Origin: JAENVU01 sp038250905
GTDB taxonomy: Bacteria; Actinomycetota; Acidimicrobiia; IMCC26256; JAENVU01
Length of the DNA: 64,000 bases
NCBI GenBank assembly: GCA_038250905.1
Contig: JBBSBV010000022.1
Location: 1-64,000, forward strand
Reading direction: 5' to 3'
Position numbers and translations under genes: made by a program. Numbering within the stretch: the stretch's first letter is position 1; every line of letters starts with the position of its first letter. Below, in pieces: positions 52,782 to 61,517 of the stretch. Under the pieces are notes generated by a model. The model did no database searches and had not been told where the DNA came from. It worked only from the letters and a program-made list of their open reading frames with translations.

Positions 52782-53344
52782 CCGACGCGCTCGATCCGGA
52801 CGACCCGAACGACCCCGAACTCGCACGTGCGCTGCGCGCGCTCGCACCCGCCCCGCCATCGGATGCGGACGTCTACGCCCGGATCCTCCCCGAATTCGTT
52901 CGCGCCCGACAACATCGTCGCGTCCTCACCGTTTCGGCGGCCGTCGCGATCGCGGTCGCGGCGGTCGTCGGCGTCGTGCTCACGAGCGGGGTACCGAAGT
53001 CCGGCGGCGCCAAGACCGCCCGACGCACCACGACCACGACCGCACCGCCAGGCAGGGACGCCGCTGCGAACCCGACACCCGCGTCGACCCCATCGACCGC
53101 GCCGGTGAGCGGAACGAAGGCCGAGACGTTCAGGAGCGCCGGCGGCTCGATCGATGTCACCCTCGGCGCCCGGAACGTGACGCTCGTTTCCGAGTCACCG
53201 TCCGCCGGCTACGTCGCCGACGTGCGGGCATCGGGTCCGACCGAGGTCGACGTCAGGTTCCGGCCCCGCAACGACGGCAAGACCGCGCACCGCATCCGGC
53301 TGCGGTTCGACAGCACCGGAAATCTGGTCAGAGACATCAACTGA
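52778..53344 (+). CDS. Putative membrane-anchored anti-sigma factor
   Basis: A 188-residue single-pass membrane protein coupled to the sigma gene by ATGA. The cytoplasmic N-terminus (about 1-48; DPDDPNDPELARALRALAPA) could bind the sigma factor. TM about 50-70, then a Thr/Pro-rich linker and a small extracytoplasmic domain. No ZAS motif (HxxxCxxC) is present. The role rests on gene order. Confidence 0.7.
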   Translation: MTDALDPDDPNDPELARALRALAPAPPSDADVYARILPEFVRARQHRRVLTVSAAVAIAVAAVVGVVLTSGVPKSGGAKTARRTTTTTAPPGRDAAANPTPASTPSTAPVSGTKAETFRSAGGSIDVTLGARNVTLVSESPSAGYVADVRASGPTEVDVRFRPRNDGKTAHRIRLRFDSTGNLVRDIN

Positions 53345-53435
53345 CCGGGCCGGCACCGGCTCCCCGGCCGCGGGACGAACGGGAGCTTCCGTGGCAATCC
53401 GCGTCCGGGGTCGGCTCCGCTACGGTGCGCCGTCA

Positions 53436-54068
53436 ATGGCGTATCGAGCGGTCATCTTCGATCTCGGGGGCGTCGTGTTCCCTTCCCCCTTCGACGCGTT
53501 CGACGAGTACGAACGCGCCGAGGGTCTCCCCGAACGGTTCATCCGGCAGGTGGTCGCGGCGAGCGCGGACGACGGCGCCTGGGCCCGGTTCGAGCGGGCC
53601 GAGGTCGACTTCGGGACGTTCTGCCGGACCTTCGAGGCGGAGTGCACCGCGGCCGGAGGCGCGGTCGACGCGGCCCGGCTGATGGGTGCCATCACTGCGG
53701 GGTTCGCGCCGCACGCCGAGATGGTCGCCGCGATCGACCGCATCCGCATCGAGGGACTCCGCGTCGGCGCGCTCACCAACAACTGGGCCGCGAGCGGCGA
53801 GCGCATCAACGGCGAGCGTGATGCACTCCCGTTCGACACTGTGGTCGAATCGGCCGTCGAGGGCATCCGCAAACCGGATCCCGCCATCTACGCCCTGGTG
53901 TGCGACCGCCTCGCCGTGATCCCCGCCGAGTGTGTGTTCCTCGACGACCTCGGCGTGAATCTCAAGCCGGCGCGCGCGATGGGCATGACCACCATCAAGG
54001 TGCTCGACCCCCTGCACGCGCTCGACGAACTCGCCGGACACCTCGGCTTCCCGCTGGGACCGGGCTGA
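53436..54068 (+). CDS. HAD-superfamily hydrolase
   Basis: A 210-residue HAD hydrolase of the epoxide hydrolase N-terminal/acyl-CoA dehydrogenase N-like subtype: VIFDLGGVVF (motif I with D9), LTNNWAA (motif II), KPDPAIYALVCD (motif III Lys) and FLDDLGVN (motif IV). Probably a phosphatase. Start ATG 53436. Stop and the next start share a base (TGATG). Confidence 0.9.
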   Translation: MAYRAVIFDLGGVVFPSPFDAFDEYERAEGLPERFIRQVVAASADDGAWARFERAEVDFGTFCRTFEAECTAAGGAVDAARLMGAITAGFAPHAEMVAAIDRIRIEGLRVGALTNNWAASGERINGERDALPFDTVVESAVEGIRKPDPAIYALVCDRLAVIPAECVFLDDLGVNLKPARAMGMTTIKVLDPLHALDELAGHLGFPLGPG

Positions 54069-54682
54069 TGGACCTCGTCCTCGTCCGCCACGGCGAACCG
54101 GTGCGGATCACCGCCGAGGAAGGTGGCGGAGGCCCGGTCGATCCGGCACTCACCGAGCGCGGTCTCGTGCAGGCCCAACGACTGGCGCACTGGCTCGCCG
54201 GTGAACGGATCGACCACATCGTCAGCTCACCGCTGGCCCGCGCGCATCAGACCGCCGCGCCACTCGCCGCGACCCTCGGACTCGACGTCGAGATCATCGA
54301 CGGATTGCGTGAGTACGACGCCGACGCCGACAGCTACATCCCCGTCGAGGAACTGAAAGCCGCGAAGGATCCGCGATGGGACGCCATGGTGCGCGGCGAC
54401 TGGCAGAGCTTCGGTGGCGAACCCCCCGACAAGTTCCGCGCCCGGGTCGTGACCCACATGGACGCGTTGGTGGCGGACCATCCCGGGCGCACCGTCGTCA
54501 TCGTGTGTCACGGTGGCGTGGTGAACACCTATCTCGGATCGATCCTCGGCATCGCCACGCCGCTCTGGTTCGATCCGGCGTACACGTCGATCTCACGCGT
54601 CCGCGCCAACGCGAGCGGGCTGCGATCCGTGGCGTCGGTGAACGAGGTCGGTCATCTGCTCGGGATCCGGGACGCCGGATGA
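54068..54682 (+). CDS. Histidine phosphatase-family protein
   Basis: A 204-residue phosphoglycerate mutase-like phosphatase: LVRHGEP (catalytic H8), SSPLARAHQTA, the acidic EYDADADSY, and CHGGVVNTYLGS (second His) give the family's active site. Coupled by overlaps to the HAD and enoyl-CoA hydratase genes. Substrate unknown. Confidence 0.92.
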   Translation: MDLVLVRHGEPVRITAEEGGGGPVDPALTERGLVQAQRLAHWLAGERIDHIVSSPLARAHQTAAPLAATLGLDVEIIDGLREYDADADSYIPVEELKAAKDPRWDAMVRGDWQSFGGEPPDKFRARVVTHMDALVADHPGRTVVIVCHGGVVNTYLGSILGIATPLWFDPAYTSISRVRANASGLRSVASVNEVGHLLGIRDAG

Positions 54683-55437
54683 CGGTCCGCGTGACGCGCA
54701 CCGGCTTCGTCACGATCGTGACCATCGACCGTCCCGACGCGCGCAACGCCGTCGATCGCCCGACCGCGGCTGGTCTCGCCGAGGCGTTCCGGGATTTCGA
54801 TACCGACCCCGAGTCGCGCGTCGCGATCCTGACCGGCGCGGGCGGCACGTTCTGTGCCGGCGCGGACCTGAAGGCGTTCGGAACCGATCGGGCGAACTCG
54901 GTGAGTACGAGCGGCGACGGACCGATGGGGCCGACCCGGATGATGCTCACCAAGCCGGTGATCGCGGCCGTCGAGGGCTACGCCGTGGCCGGCGGACTCG
55001 AACTCGCGTTGTGGTGCGACCTGCGCGTCATGGCGAGCGACGCCGCCTTCGGCGTCTTCTGCCGACGCTGGGGCGTGCCCCTCATCGACGGCGGCACGGT
55101 GCGACTGCCTCGACTCATCGGCCACTCGCGGGCGCTCGACCTCATCCTCACCGGACGCGAAGTCGGCGCCGACGAGTCGCTGGCGATCGGCCTCGCCAAC
55201 CGGGTCGTACCGCCCGGTACCGCGCTGACCGCGGCCGTCGAACTCGCCGAAACCATCGGCGACTTTCCGCAGGACTGTCTCCGCCGGGACCGCGCGTCGA
55301 GCTACGGACAGTGGGACCGGTCACTCGCTGACGCGTTGACGGCCGAGCTGGAAGGGGGCCGCGAGGCGCTGCGTTCCGACGAACTCGGCGTGGACCGCTT
55401 CGTCCGCGGCGACGGTCGTCACGGCGCACCGGCGTGA
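54679..55437 (+). CDS. Enoyl-CoA hydratase/isomerase family protein
   Basis: A 252-residue crotonase-fold protein: RPDARNAVDR, GAGGTFCAGADLKAF (oxyanion region), EGYAVAGGLELALWCDLRV and the acidic FCRRWGVPLIDGG. The usual catalytic Glu pair is not both obvious, so it may be an isomerase. The ATG overlaps the previous stop. Last in a HAD-phosphatase-hydratase operon. Confidence 0.9.
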   Translation: MTVRVTRTGFVTIVTIDRPDARNAVDRPTAAGLAEAFRDFDTDPESRVAILTGAGGTFCAGADLKAFGTDRANSVSTSGDGPMGPTRMMLTKPVIAAVEGYAVAGGLELALWCDLRVMASDAAFGVFCRRWGVPLIDGGTVRLPRLIGHSRALDLILTGREVGADESLAIGLANRVVPPGTALTAAVELAETIGDFPQDCLRRDRASSYGQWDRSLADALTAELEGGREALRSDELGVDRFVRGDGRHGAPA

Positions 55438-55516
55438 GTCCGAGGGACGCGCAGCAGCTTCGCCCCGGGCCATAAGATCGGGCACGGCCTCGACATCCCA
55501 CTCCGACGGAGGACCT

Positions 55517-57067
55517 ATGGCCGTATCCGATTCCGACAAGTCGCGCACGGTCGCCGACATCATGAGCCGGCCGGTCGTCGTCGTCGCACCGACCGACAAG
55601 ATGGCCGAGGCCGCGAGCACGATGCGGGAACGGCGGGTGGGATCGGTGGTCGCCGTCGACGGCACCCGACCGGTCGGCATCCTCACCGAGCGCGATCTGG
55701 TCCGCTTCACCGCCGCCGGCGCCGATGCCGTCGGTGCGGTGGTGTCGGAGTGGATGACCGCGTCGCCCGACTCGGTGGGCCCGGACGTCGACGTGATCGC
55801 CGCCTTCGCGAGCCTCTCCGAACACGGCTACCGCCACATCCCCGTCGTCGAGGACGACGCGCTCGTCGGCATCGTGTCGATGCGGGACCTCATGCGGATC
55901 GCGCAGATCCAGCCGGCCGAGAACCTCGCCCACGAGATTCCCCGCGGCCTCGAAGGGGTCATCGTCGCGGAGACCGACATCGGCGACGTCCGCGGTCTCG
56001 AGGGCTTCTACCACTACCGCCAGTACAACGCCGTCGATCTCGCCGAACATCGGACCATCGAAGACGTCTGGCATCTGATGCTCGTGGGAACGCTCCCGAA
56101 CGCGGACGAGCGGGCCGCGTTCATGGCGGAGGTCGCGCCACTCCGCGAGATTCCCACGCCGGTGCGGAACGCGCTCCCGGCCATTGCCGGCGTCGGTCGC
56201 GAAGCACCACCGCTCGACATGCTGCGCACCACGCTGTCGCTCCTCGGCGCGCACCTCGGGTTCCGACCGTCACTCGACGTCGACGCCACCGAGCTGCACG
56301 CGCAGGCGATGCGCGTGTGCGCGGTCGTCCCCACCCTGCTCACCGCGATCCACCGGATCCAGCACGGGCTCGAACCGATCGACCCTGACCCGGACCTCGC
56401 CTACGCCGCGAACTACCTCTACATGTTGAGTGGCGTGGTTCCGCCGCCCGAGCACGCACGGGCCGTCGAGCAGTACCTGATCTCGACGATCGACCACGGC
56501 TTCAACGCGTCGACGTTCACCGCGCGGGTGATCACCTCGACCGGTGCCGACATCGCCGCGGCGGTCGTCGGCGCGATCGGCGCGTTGTCGGGTCCCCTCC
56601 ACGGCGGTGCGCCGAGCCGGGCCCTCGACATGCTCGATGCGATCGGCACCTTCGACAACGCGGAGCCGTGGCTCCGGGCCGCGGTCGAGCGGGGCGACCG
56701 GCTCATGGGTTTCGGGCACCGCGTGTACAAGACCGACGATCCGCGTTCGGTCATGCTCCGAGGGGTGGCGGAACGGCTCGGCGGACCCAACGTCGAACTC
56801 GCCGAGCAGATCGAAGCGAAGGCGATCGAGGTCCTCGCCGAGCTCAAGCCGGGCCGCAAGCTCTACACGAACGTGGAGTTCTACGCCGGGATCGTCATGG
56901 ACACCTGCGGGCTCCCCCGCGAGATGTTCACCCCGACCTTCGCGTCGAGCCGGGTCATCGGCTGGTGCGCCCACATCCTCGAACAGGCCGCCGACAACCG
57001 CCTCATCCGGCCCAGCGCCCTCTACGTCGGCCCCCCACCACCGCAACCACTCCCGGACCTGGGGTAA
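55517..57067 (+). CDS. CBS-CBS-citrate synthase fusion
   Basis: A 516-residue fusion. Two N-terminal CBS domains (about 12-65 and 75-130; IMSRPVVVVAPTDKM, GILTERDL, SEWMTASPDSV, IVSMRDLM) precede a citrate synthase (about 145-510). Catalytic residues are H327 (DHGFNAS), H401 (GFGHRVYK) and E454 (NVEFYAG) in place of the usual Asp. Ile/Asp-type substitution is seen in actinobacterial CitA-like enzymes. The CBS pair suggests adenylate control of carbon entry to the TCA cycle. GGAGG precedes the ATG. Confidence 0.92.
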   Translation: MAVSDSDKSRTVADIMSRPVVVVAPTDKMAEAASTMRERRVGSVVAVDGTRPVGILTERDLVRFTAAGADAVGAVVSEWMTASPDSVGPDVDVIAAFASLSEHGYRHIPVVEDDALVGIVSMRDLMRIAQIQPAENLAHEIPRGLEGVIVAETDIGDVRGLEGFYHYRQYNAVDLAEHRTIEDVWHLMLVGTLPNADERAAFMAEVAPLREIPTPVRNALPAIAGVGREAPPLDMLRTTLSLLGAHLGFRPSLDVDATELHAQAMRVCAVVPTLLTAIHRIQHGLEPIDPDPDLAYAANYLYMLSGVVPPPEHARAVEQYLISTIDHGFNASTFTARVITSTGADIAAAVVGAIGALSGPLHGGAPSRALDMLDAIGTFDNAEPWLRAAVERGDRLMGFGHRVYKTDDPRSVMLRGVAERLGGPNVELAEQIEAKAIEVLAELKPGRKLYTNVEFYAGIVMDTCGLPREMFTPTFASSRVIGWCAHILEQAADNRLIRPSALYVGPPPPQPLPDLG

Positions 57068-57105
57068 CGCGCCGCGCTTCGGGCCCTCCGCTCGCGAACG
57101 AGCAA

Positions 57106-57510
57106 TCAGCCCGTGGGCGTTTGCAGGACCCAGAGCGGGAGGGTCGAGCGGTGTTCGCCGGAGACGTAGCAACGCACCTCGATCGCGCCGAAGCGTTCGA
57201 CGGGCACGTTGCGCAAGTCGAAGGTGATCGGCAGGTTGAGGTTCTCGCCCATCATCAACTGGGTCTCGCCGAGCTGGATCTCGCCCGCGATCTCGGCGAT
57301 CTCGCCGCCGTCCTCGTCGACGACCACGACCCTGACTTCGTGGGGACGCTCGGCTTCGAGGCGGTCGAGTTCGAGCACGATCGCCAGGTGGACACCGAGC
57401 GGCGCCGGGAGGTCTTCGCGGTAGCAACGGGTGATCCCGCCCGACGCGACGAAGAGCAATCCTTCGCGCACCTGGGCGAAGTCGGCGAGCATGGCAGTGG
57501 TGACGTCCAT
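57106..57510 (-). CDS. DUF6941-like protein
   Basis: A 134-residue beta-rich protein (MDVTTAMLADFAQVREGLLFVASGGI). The sequence resembles the DUF6941 family of actinobacterial proteins, function unknown. Two adjacent starts, GTG 57513 and ATG 57510, follow TACGCT, the same doublet as the MBL gene at 43756. ATG chosen. Convergent with the citrate synthase gene. Confidence 0.7.
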   Translation of the reverse strand: MDVTTAMLADFAQVREGLLFVASGGITRCYREDLPAPLGVHLAIVLELDRLEAERPHEVRVVVVDEDGGEIAEIAGEIQLGETQLMMGENLNLPITFDLRNVPVERFGAIEVRCYVSGEHRSTLPLWVLQTPTG

Positions 57511-57587
57511 CACCGACGAGCGTAGGCGACGCGCCTCGATGGCCCGTTCGGGCCCGAGAACTCGTACGGTCGTACTAGTTTCTCCGG

Positions 57588-58271
57588 ATGGCCGAACCCG
57601 ACATCCTCCACATCGATACCGACGACCCGGGTATCCGGGTGTTGCACCTCGATCGCCCGGCGGTGCGCAACGCGCTCTCGATCGATCTGCGCGACCGCAT
57701 CGCCGACGCGCTCGACGCCGCGGCCGCCACCCCGAGCGTCGCCGCGGTCGTCATCACCGGTCGCGGCACCACGTTCTCGGCGGGCTTCGACCTGACCGAG
57801 TTCACCGCGGCCGCGACCGATCCCGAACTGACCACCCTCTTGTGGGCGTCGAGTGACCGGTTCCATCACACGGTCCTGCGGTCGCCGGTCCCGGTGATCG
57901 CCGCGGTCAACGGGCCTGCGATCGCCGGCGGCTTCGACCTCGCGACGATGTGCGACCTCCGGATCGCCCAACCCGGCGTCTGGTTCCGCCGACCGGAGAT
58001 CGCGTTCGCGGTGCCGCTGTTCGGACCCCTGCGCGAACTCGTCGGCGGGAGCGTCGCACGCGAGTTGTGCCTCACCGATCGTCGGGTCGACCTCGATGAG
58101 GCCCTCGCGATCGGTCTCGTCAACGAGGTCACCGGGCCGGACGGCGCGCTCGACCGGGCCCGGGAGATTGCCCACCGGATCGCGGCCCGACCCGTCGCGT
58201 TGGTGCGCGAGACCAAGGCCAAGATCGTCCGGGCGTCCGGCCTCGCGGCCGCGGGCACCCTCGCGCTGTGA
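57588..58271 (+). CDS. Enoyl-CoA hydratase/isomerase family protein
   Basis: A 227-residue crotonase-fold protein: RPAVRNALSI, GRGTTFSAGFDLTEF and NGPAIAGGFDLATMCDLRIAQ. Somewhat shorter than usual at the C-terminus. Leaderless: TAGTTT + 6 bases + ATG. Its stop overlaps the TetR gene (GTGA). Confidence 0.9.
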   Translation: MAEPDILHIDTDDPGIRVLHLDRPAVRNALSIDLRDRIADALDAAAATPSVAAVVITGRGTTFSAGFDLTEFTAAATDPELTTLLWASSDRFHHTVLRSPVPVIAAVNGPAIAGGFDLATMCDLRIAQPGVWFRRPEIAFAVPLFGPLRELVGGSVARELCLTDRRVDLDEALAIGLVNEVTGPDGALDRAREIAHRIAARPVALVRETKAKIVRASGLAAAGTLAL

Positions 58272-58834
58272 GCACCGACACCGATCGGCGCCGGACCGGC
58301 ACGCGTCGCTCGCTCCTCCGTTCCGCGACCGGGCTGTTCCGGCGCCACGGTCTCGCCGGCACCAGCGTCGCCGACGTGTGCCGGCGGAGCGGGGTGACCA
58401 AGGGCGTGTTCTCCCATCACTTCCCCGGCGGTCGCGCCGAGCTGGCCCGCGAGGTCATCCGCCAGAACGGTGCCGACGTGGCCGCGCAGCTGCACGCGAC
58501 GGCCGTGAGCCACCCCGCACCGGAAAGCCTGATCGGCGCGATCTTCGACGGCTACGCAGATCTCATGACCGCCAAGGGACCCGACTTCGGGTGCCCGGTC
58601 GCGGCCGGTGCCGTCGACGCTGACGCGGGCGCCGCGGTCGGGACCGCCGTGCGGAACGCGTTCCGGAGTTGGCGTGCCGAACTCACCCCGCCGCTCGACG
58701 ACGACCTTGCCGGGCTCGTCGTGGCCGCGGTCGAGGGCGCGATCCTCCTGGCCCGGGCCGAGCGCGACCCGGAGGTGGTACGCCGAATCGGAGGCACCCT
58801 CGGTCGTCTCGCCTCGGGCCGTGACCGCCGTTGA
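58268..58834 (+). CDS. TetR-family regulator (LmrA/YxaF-like)
   Basis: A 188-residue TetR repressor: HTH at 10-55 (TSVADVCRRSGVTKGVFSHHF) and a C-terminal domain like that of LmrA/YxaF regulators. The GTG overlaps the hydratase stop. It may control the hydratase or the following modBC genes, 24 bp downstream; no operator was seen. Confidence 0.88.
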   Translation: MSTDTDRRRTGTRRSLLRSATGLFRRHGLAGTSVADVCRRSGVTKGVFSHHFPGGRAELAREVIRQNGADVAAQLHATAVSHPAPESLIGAIFDGYADLMTAKGPDFGCPVAAGAVDADAGAAVGTAVRNAFRSWRAELTPPLDDDLAGLVVAAVEGAILLARAERDPEVVRRIGGTLGRLASGRDRR

Positions 58835-58858
58835 CCGGCGTTGATGGCAGGATTCCCG

Positions 58859-59725
58859 ATGCATGACGACGCCTCCCGCCCACCGAGTGCTGGGCCGTCC
58901 GGGACGGTGACCCGATCCGCACACCGAGCGCACCGGGCACGAGGGACGCGGCCCGTACCCTGGCCGTGGTTCGCCGTCGCCGGAATCACGTTCGCATTTC
59001 TGGTCCTGCCGCTCGTCGGACTCCTCGGCCAGGTGCCGTGGTCCACCCTGGGCTCGGACCTCTCGACCACCGAGGCGACGAGTGCCCTCCGACTGTCGCT
59101 CGTCTGTTCGGTCTGGGCCGCAGCACTCGCGGTGTGCTTCGGGGTCCCGCTCGCGTGGGTGCTCGCCCGCGTCGAGTTCCCCGGCCGGTCGGTCCTGCGC
59201 GCGCTGGTGCTCCTGCCTATGGTGCTCCCCCCGGTGGTCGGTGGGGTCGGGCTGTTCTACGCGTTGGGGCGGGACGGCTTGGTGGGCCGGTACCTCTACG
59301 AGTGGTTCGACATCCAACTCACGTTCTCCACCGCGGGAGCCGTCATCGCCGAGACCTTCGTGGCGCTGCCGTTCCTGGTGATCACCGTCGAAGCCGCGCT
59401 GCGGTCGATGGACCGGCGCTACGAGGAGGCCGCCGCCACCCTCGGCGCCACGCCGTGGACCGTGACCCGCCGCGTGACGTTGCCGATGATCCTGCCCGGA
59501 CTCGTGGCCGGCACCGCGCTGGCCTGGGCCCGGGCCCTCGGTGAGTTCGGCGCGACGATCACCTTCGCGGGCAACGTGGCGGGCCGGACCCAGACCACTC
59601 CCCTCGCGGTCTACCTGTTGCTCGAGTCGCGACCAGAGGTCGCGATCGGCCTGAGCGTCGTCCTCCTCGCGGTCTGCATCGGCGTCCTGGCGTTGCTACG
59701 CGATCGATGGTTCGGGGTCGGATGA
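58859..59725 (+). CDS. modB: Molybdate ABC transporter permease ModB
   Basis: A 288-residue permease with five to six helices. The EAA-type loop is EEAAATLGATPWTVTRRVTLP, and the end GATITFAGNVAGRTQTTPLAVY is typical for ModB. CAGGAT lies 5 bases before the ATG used; an earlier ATG at 58844 is possible. Overlaps modC (ATGA). No modA is adjacent. Confidence 0.9.
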   Translation: MHDDASRPPSAGPSGTVTRSAHRAHRARGTRPVPWPWFAVAGITFAFLVLPLVGLLGQVPWSTLGSDLSTTEATSALRLSLVCSVWAAALAVCFGVPLAWVLARVEFPGRSVLRALVLLPMVLPPVVGGVGLFYALGRDGLVGRYLYEWFDIQLTFSTAGAVIAETFVALPFLVITVEAALRSMDRRYEEAAATLGATPWTVTRRVTLPMILPGLVAGTALAWARALGEFGATITFAGNVAGRTQTTPLAVYLLLESRPEVAIGLSVVLLAVCIGVLALLRDRWFGVG

Positions 59726-60771
59726 GTCTCGACGCCCACCTCGAACTGCGGATCGGTACCCTCGATCTCGACGTCGAACTCCAGGCCGAGACCGGGGAGA
59801 CGGTCGCGGTGCTCGGACCCAACGGCGCAGGCAAGACCACCGCGCTGCGCGCCTTGGCCGGACTCGCGCCGCTCGACGCCGGGTACATCCGGCTCGCGGG
59901 CGAGACCCTCGACGACGGTGCCACCATCAACGTCGCACCGGAGCGGCGATCGGTCGGCGTCGTCTTCCAGGACTACCTCCTCTTCCCGCATCTCAGTGCG
60001 CTCGACAACGTCGCGTTCGGCCTGCGGAGCCGCGGGCACTCCCGGTCCGACGCGCACCGCGCGGCCCACCTTGCGCTCGCGCGGGTGGGCCTGGACGAGG
60101 TGGCGGACGCGAAGCCCCGGGCGCTGTCGGGGGGCCAGACCCAACGCGTCGCCCTCGCACGCGCACTCGCAACCGAGCCGGCGTTGCTCCTCCTCGACGA
60201 GCCACTCGCTGCGCTCGATCAGCGCGCCCGCGCGACGGTGCGCCGCGAACTCCGTCAGCAACTCAGCGCGGTTCCCGGGGTGCGGATCCTCGTCACCCAC
60301 GATCCGTTCGACGCGGCGGCACTCGCGGATCGGCTCGTGATCGTCGAGGGCGGTCGCGTGGTCCAGACCGGTTCCTTCGCCGAGATCTCCGCTCGGCCCC
60401 GGTCCACCTATGTGGCCGAGTTGGTCGGCGTCAACCTCCTGCGGGGGACGGCCGTCGGCACGCGCGTCGACCTCGATGCCGGCGGCGCGCTCGTGGTTGC
60501 GACCGCGACCTCCGGCGCGGTGTCGACGGTGTTCCACCCGCGTGCGGTCTCGCTCCACGCCGGGGAACCGAGCGGGAGCCCGCGCAATGTGATGGCCGCA
60601 CGCGTGGTCGGGATCGAGCGCCTGGGCGACCGGGTCCGAGTGCAGGTCGCCGGTCCGGTCCCCCTTGTCGCCGAGGTCACGCCCGCCGCATTGGCCGAGC
60701 TCGCGCTGGTCGAGGGCAGCCCGGTGTGGGCGGCGCTCAAGGCCACCGACATCACCGTGTTCCCGTCCTGA
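59722..60771 (+). CDS. modC: Molybdate ABC transporter ATPase ModC
   Basis: A 349-residue ATPase: Walker A GPNGAGKTT (32-40), signature LSGGQTQR, Walker B LLLLDEPLAALD. The C-terminal ~130 residues form a TOBE domain (PLVAEVTPAALAELALVEG) that binds oxyanion and senses substrate in this family. Molybdate is the most likely substrate, tungstate possible. Confidence 0.9.
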   Translation: MSLDAHLELRIGTLDLDVELQAETGETVAVLGPNGAGKTTALRALAGLAPLDAGYIRLAGETLDDGATINVAPERRSVGVVFQDYLLFPHLSALDNVAFGLRSRGHSRSDAHRAAHLALARVGLDEVADAKPRALSGGQTQRVALARALATEPALLLLDEPLAALDQRARATVRRELRQQLSAVPGVRILVTHDPFDAAALADRLVIVEGGRVVQTGSFAEISARPRSTYVAELVGVNLLRGTAVGTRVDLDAGGALVVATATSGAVSTVFHPRAVSLHAGEPSGSPRNVMAARVVGIERLGDRVRVQVAGPVPLVAEVTPAALAELALVEGSPVWAALKATDITVFPS

Positions 60772-60806
60772 ACCGCCGGACGAGCGCAAGCCGCGATACT
60801 CCGGCG

Positions 60807-61514
60807 GTGGAATCGGTCACCGTGGTGTTCCTGCACGCCCTGCCCCTCGACGGACGGATGTGGGACGACGTGCGCGCCGGCATCGATCTTCCGACCCTCG
60901 CGCCGACGCTGTATCCACTCGGCGAGTCGGTCGCGGCCTGGGCCCAGGGTGTCCTCGACCTCGCCGGGTCGGGCCCGCTGGTGGTGGTCGGATGCTCGGT
61001 GGGCGGCAGTTGTGCACTCGAGGTGGCCCGGGCCGCGCCCGACCGCGTCGAGGCGATCGTGCTGATCGGCGCGAAAGCCGGCGTGCGCGCCGAGCCGACC
61101 GCGCGGGACGACGCCATCCGTGCGCTCGAGGTCGACGGCATCGACGCGGCGTGGGATGCCTACTGGCGTCCGCGCTTCGGCCGGCAGGCGTCCGCCGCCG
61201 TGATCGAACGGGCGCGCCGCCAGGCGGGTGACCAGTCCGCCGCGGCGCTCGCCGGCGGCGTCCGGGCCTTCCACGACCGGGCCGACCTCACCGACGTCGC
61301 AGCCCGGTGGACCAGACCGCTGACCGTGATCTGCGGCGAGCAGGACCGGACGCCGTCACCCGAGACGGCGCGGCACGTGGCGGACGGTCCGGATCGGCAG
61401 TTCCATCTCGTCGCGGATTGCGGCCACTACGTCCCCGTCGAACAACCGGCGGTGCTGGGGTCGATCCTGGCGCAGGTGCTCGCCGAGGTCACTCGTGACG
61501 CGACGCCGCGCTGA
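60807..61514 (+). CDS. Alpha/beta hydrolase
   Basis: A 235-residue alpha/beta hydrolase: FLHALPLDGRMWDD, the nucleophile elbow GCSVGGSC (Ser), and DCGHYVPVEQP (catalytic His). The GTG is chosen because GATACT lies 6 bases upstream. Similar to small lactonase/esterase-like proteins. Function unknown; follows modC closely but has its own promoter. Confidence 0.85.
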   Translation: MESVTVVFLHALPLDGRMWDDVRAGIDLPTLAPTLYPLGESVAAWAQGVLDLAGSGPLVVVGCSVGGSCALEVARAAPDRVEAIVLIGAKAGVRAEPTARDDAIRALEVDGIDAAWDAYWRPRFGRQASAAVIERARRQAGDQSAAALAGGVRAFHDRADLTDVAARWTRPLTVICGEQDRTPSPETARHVADGPDRQFHLVADCGHYVPVEQPAVLGSILAQVLAEVTRDATPR

Positions 61515-61517
61515 GGT

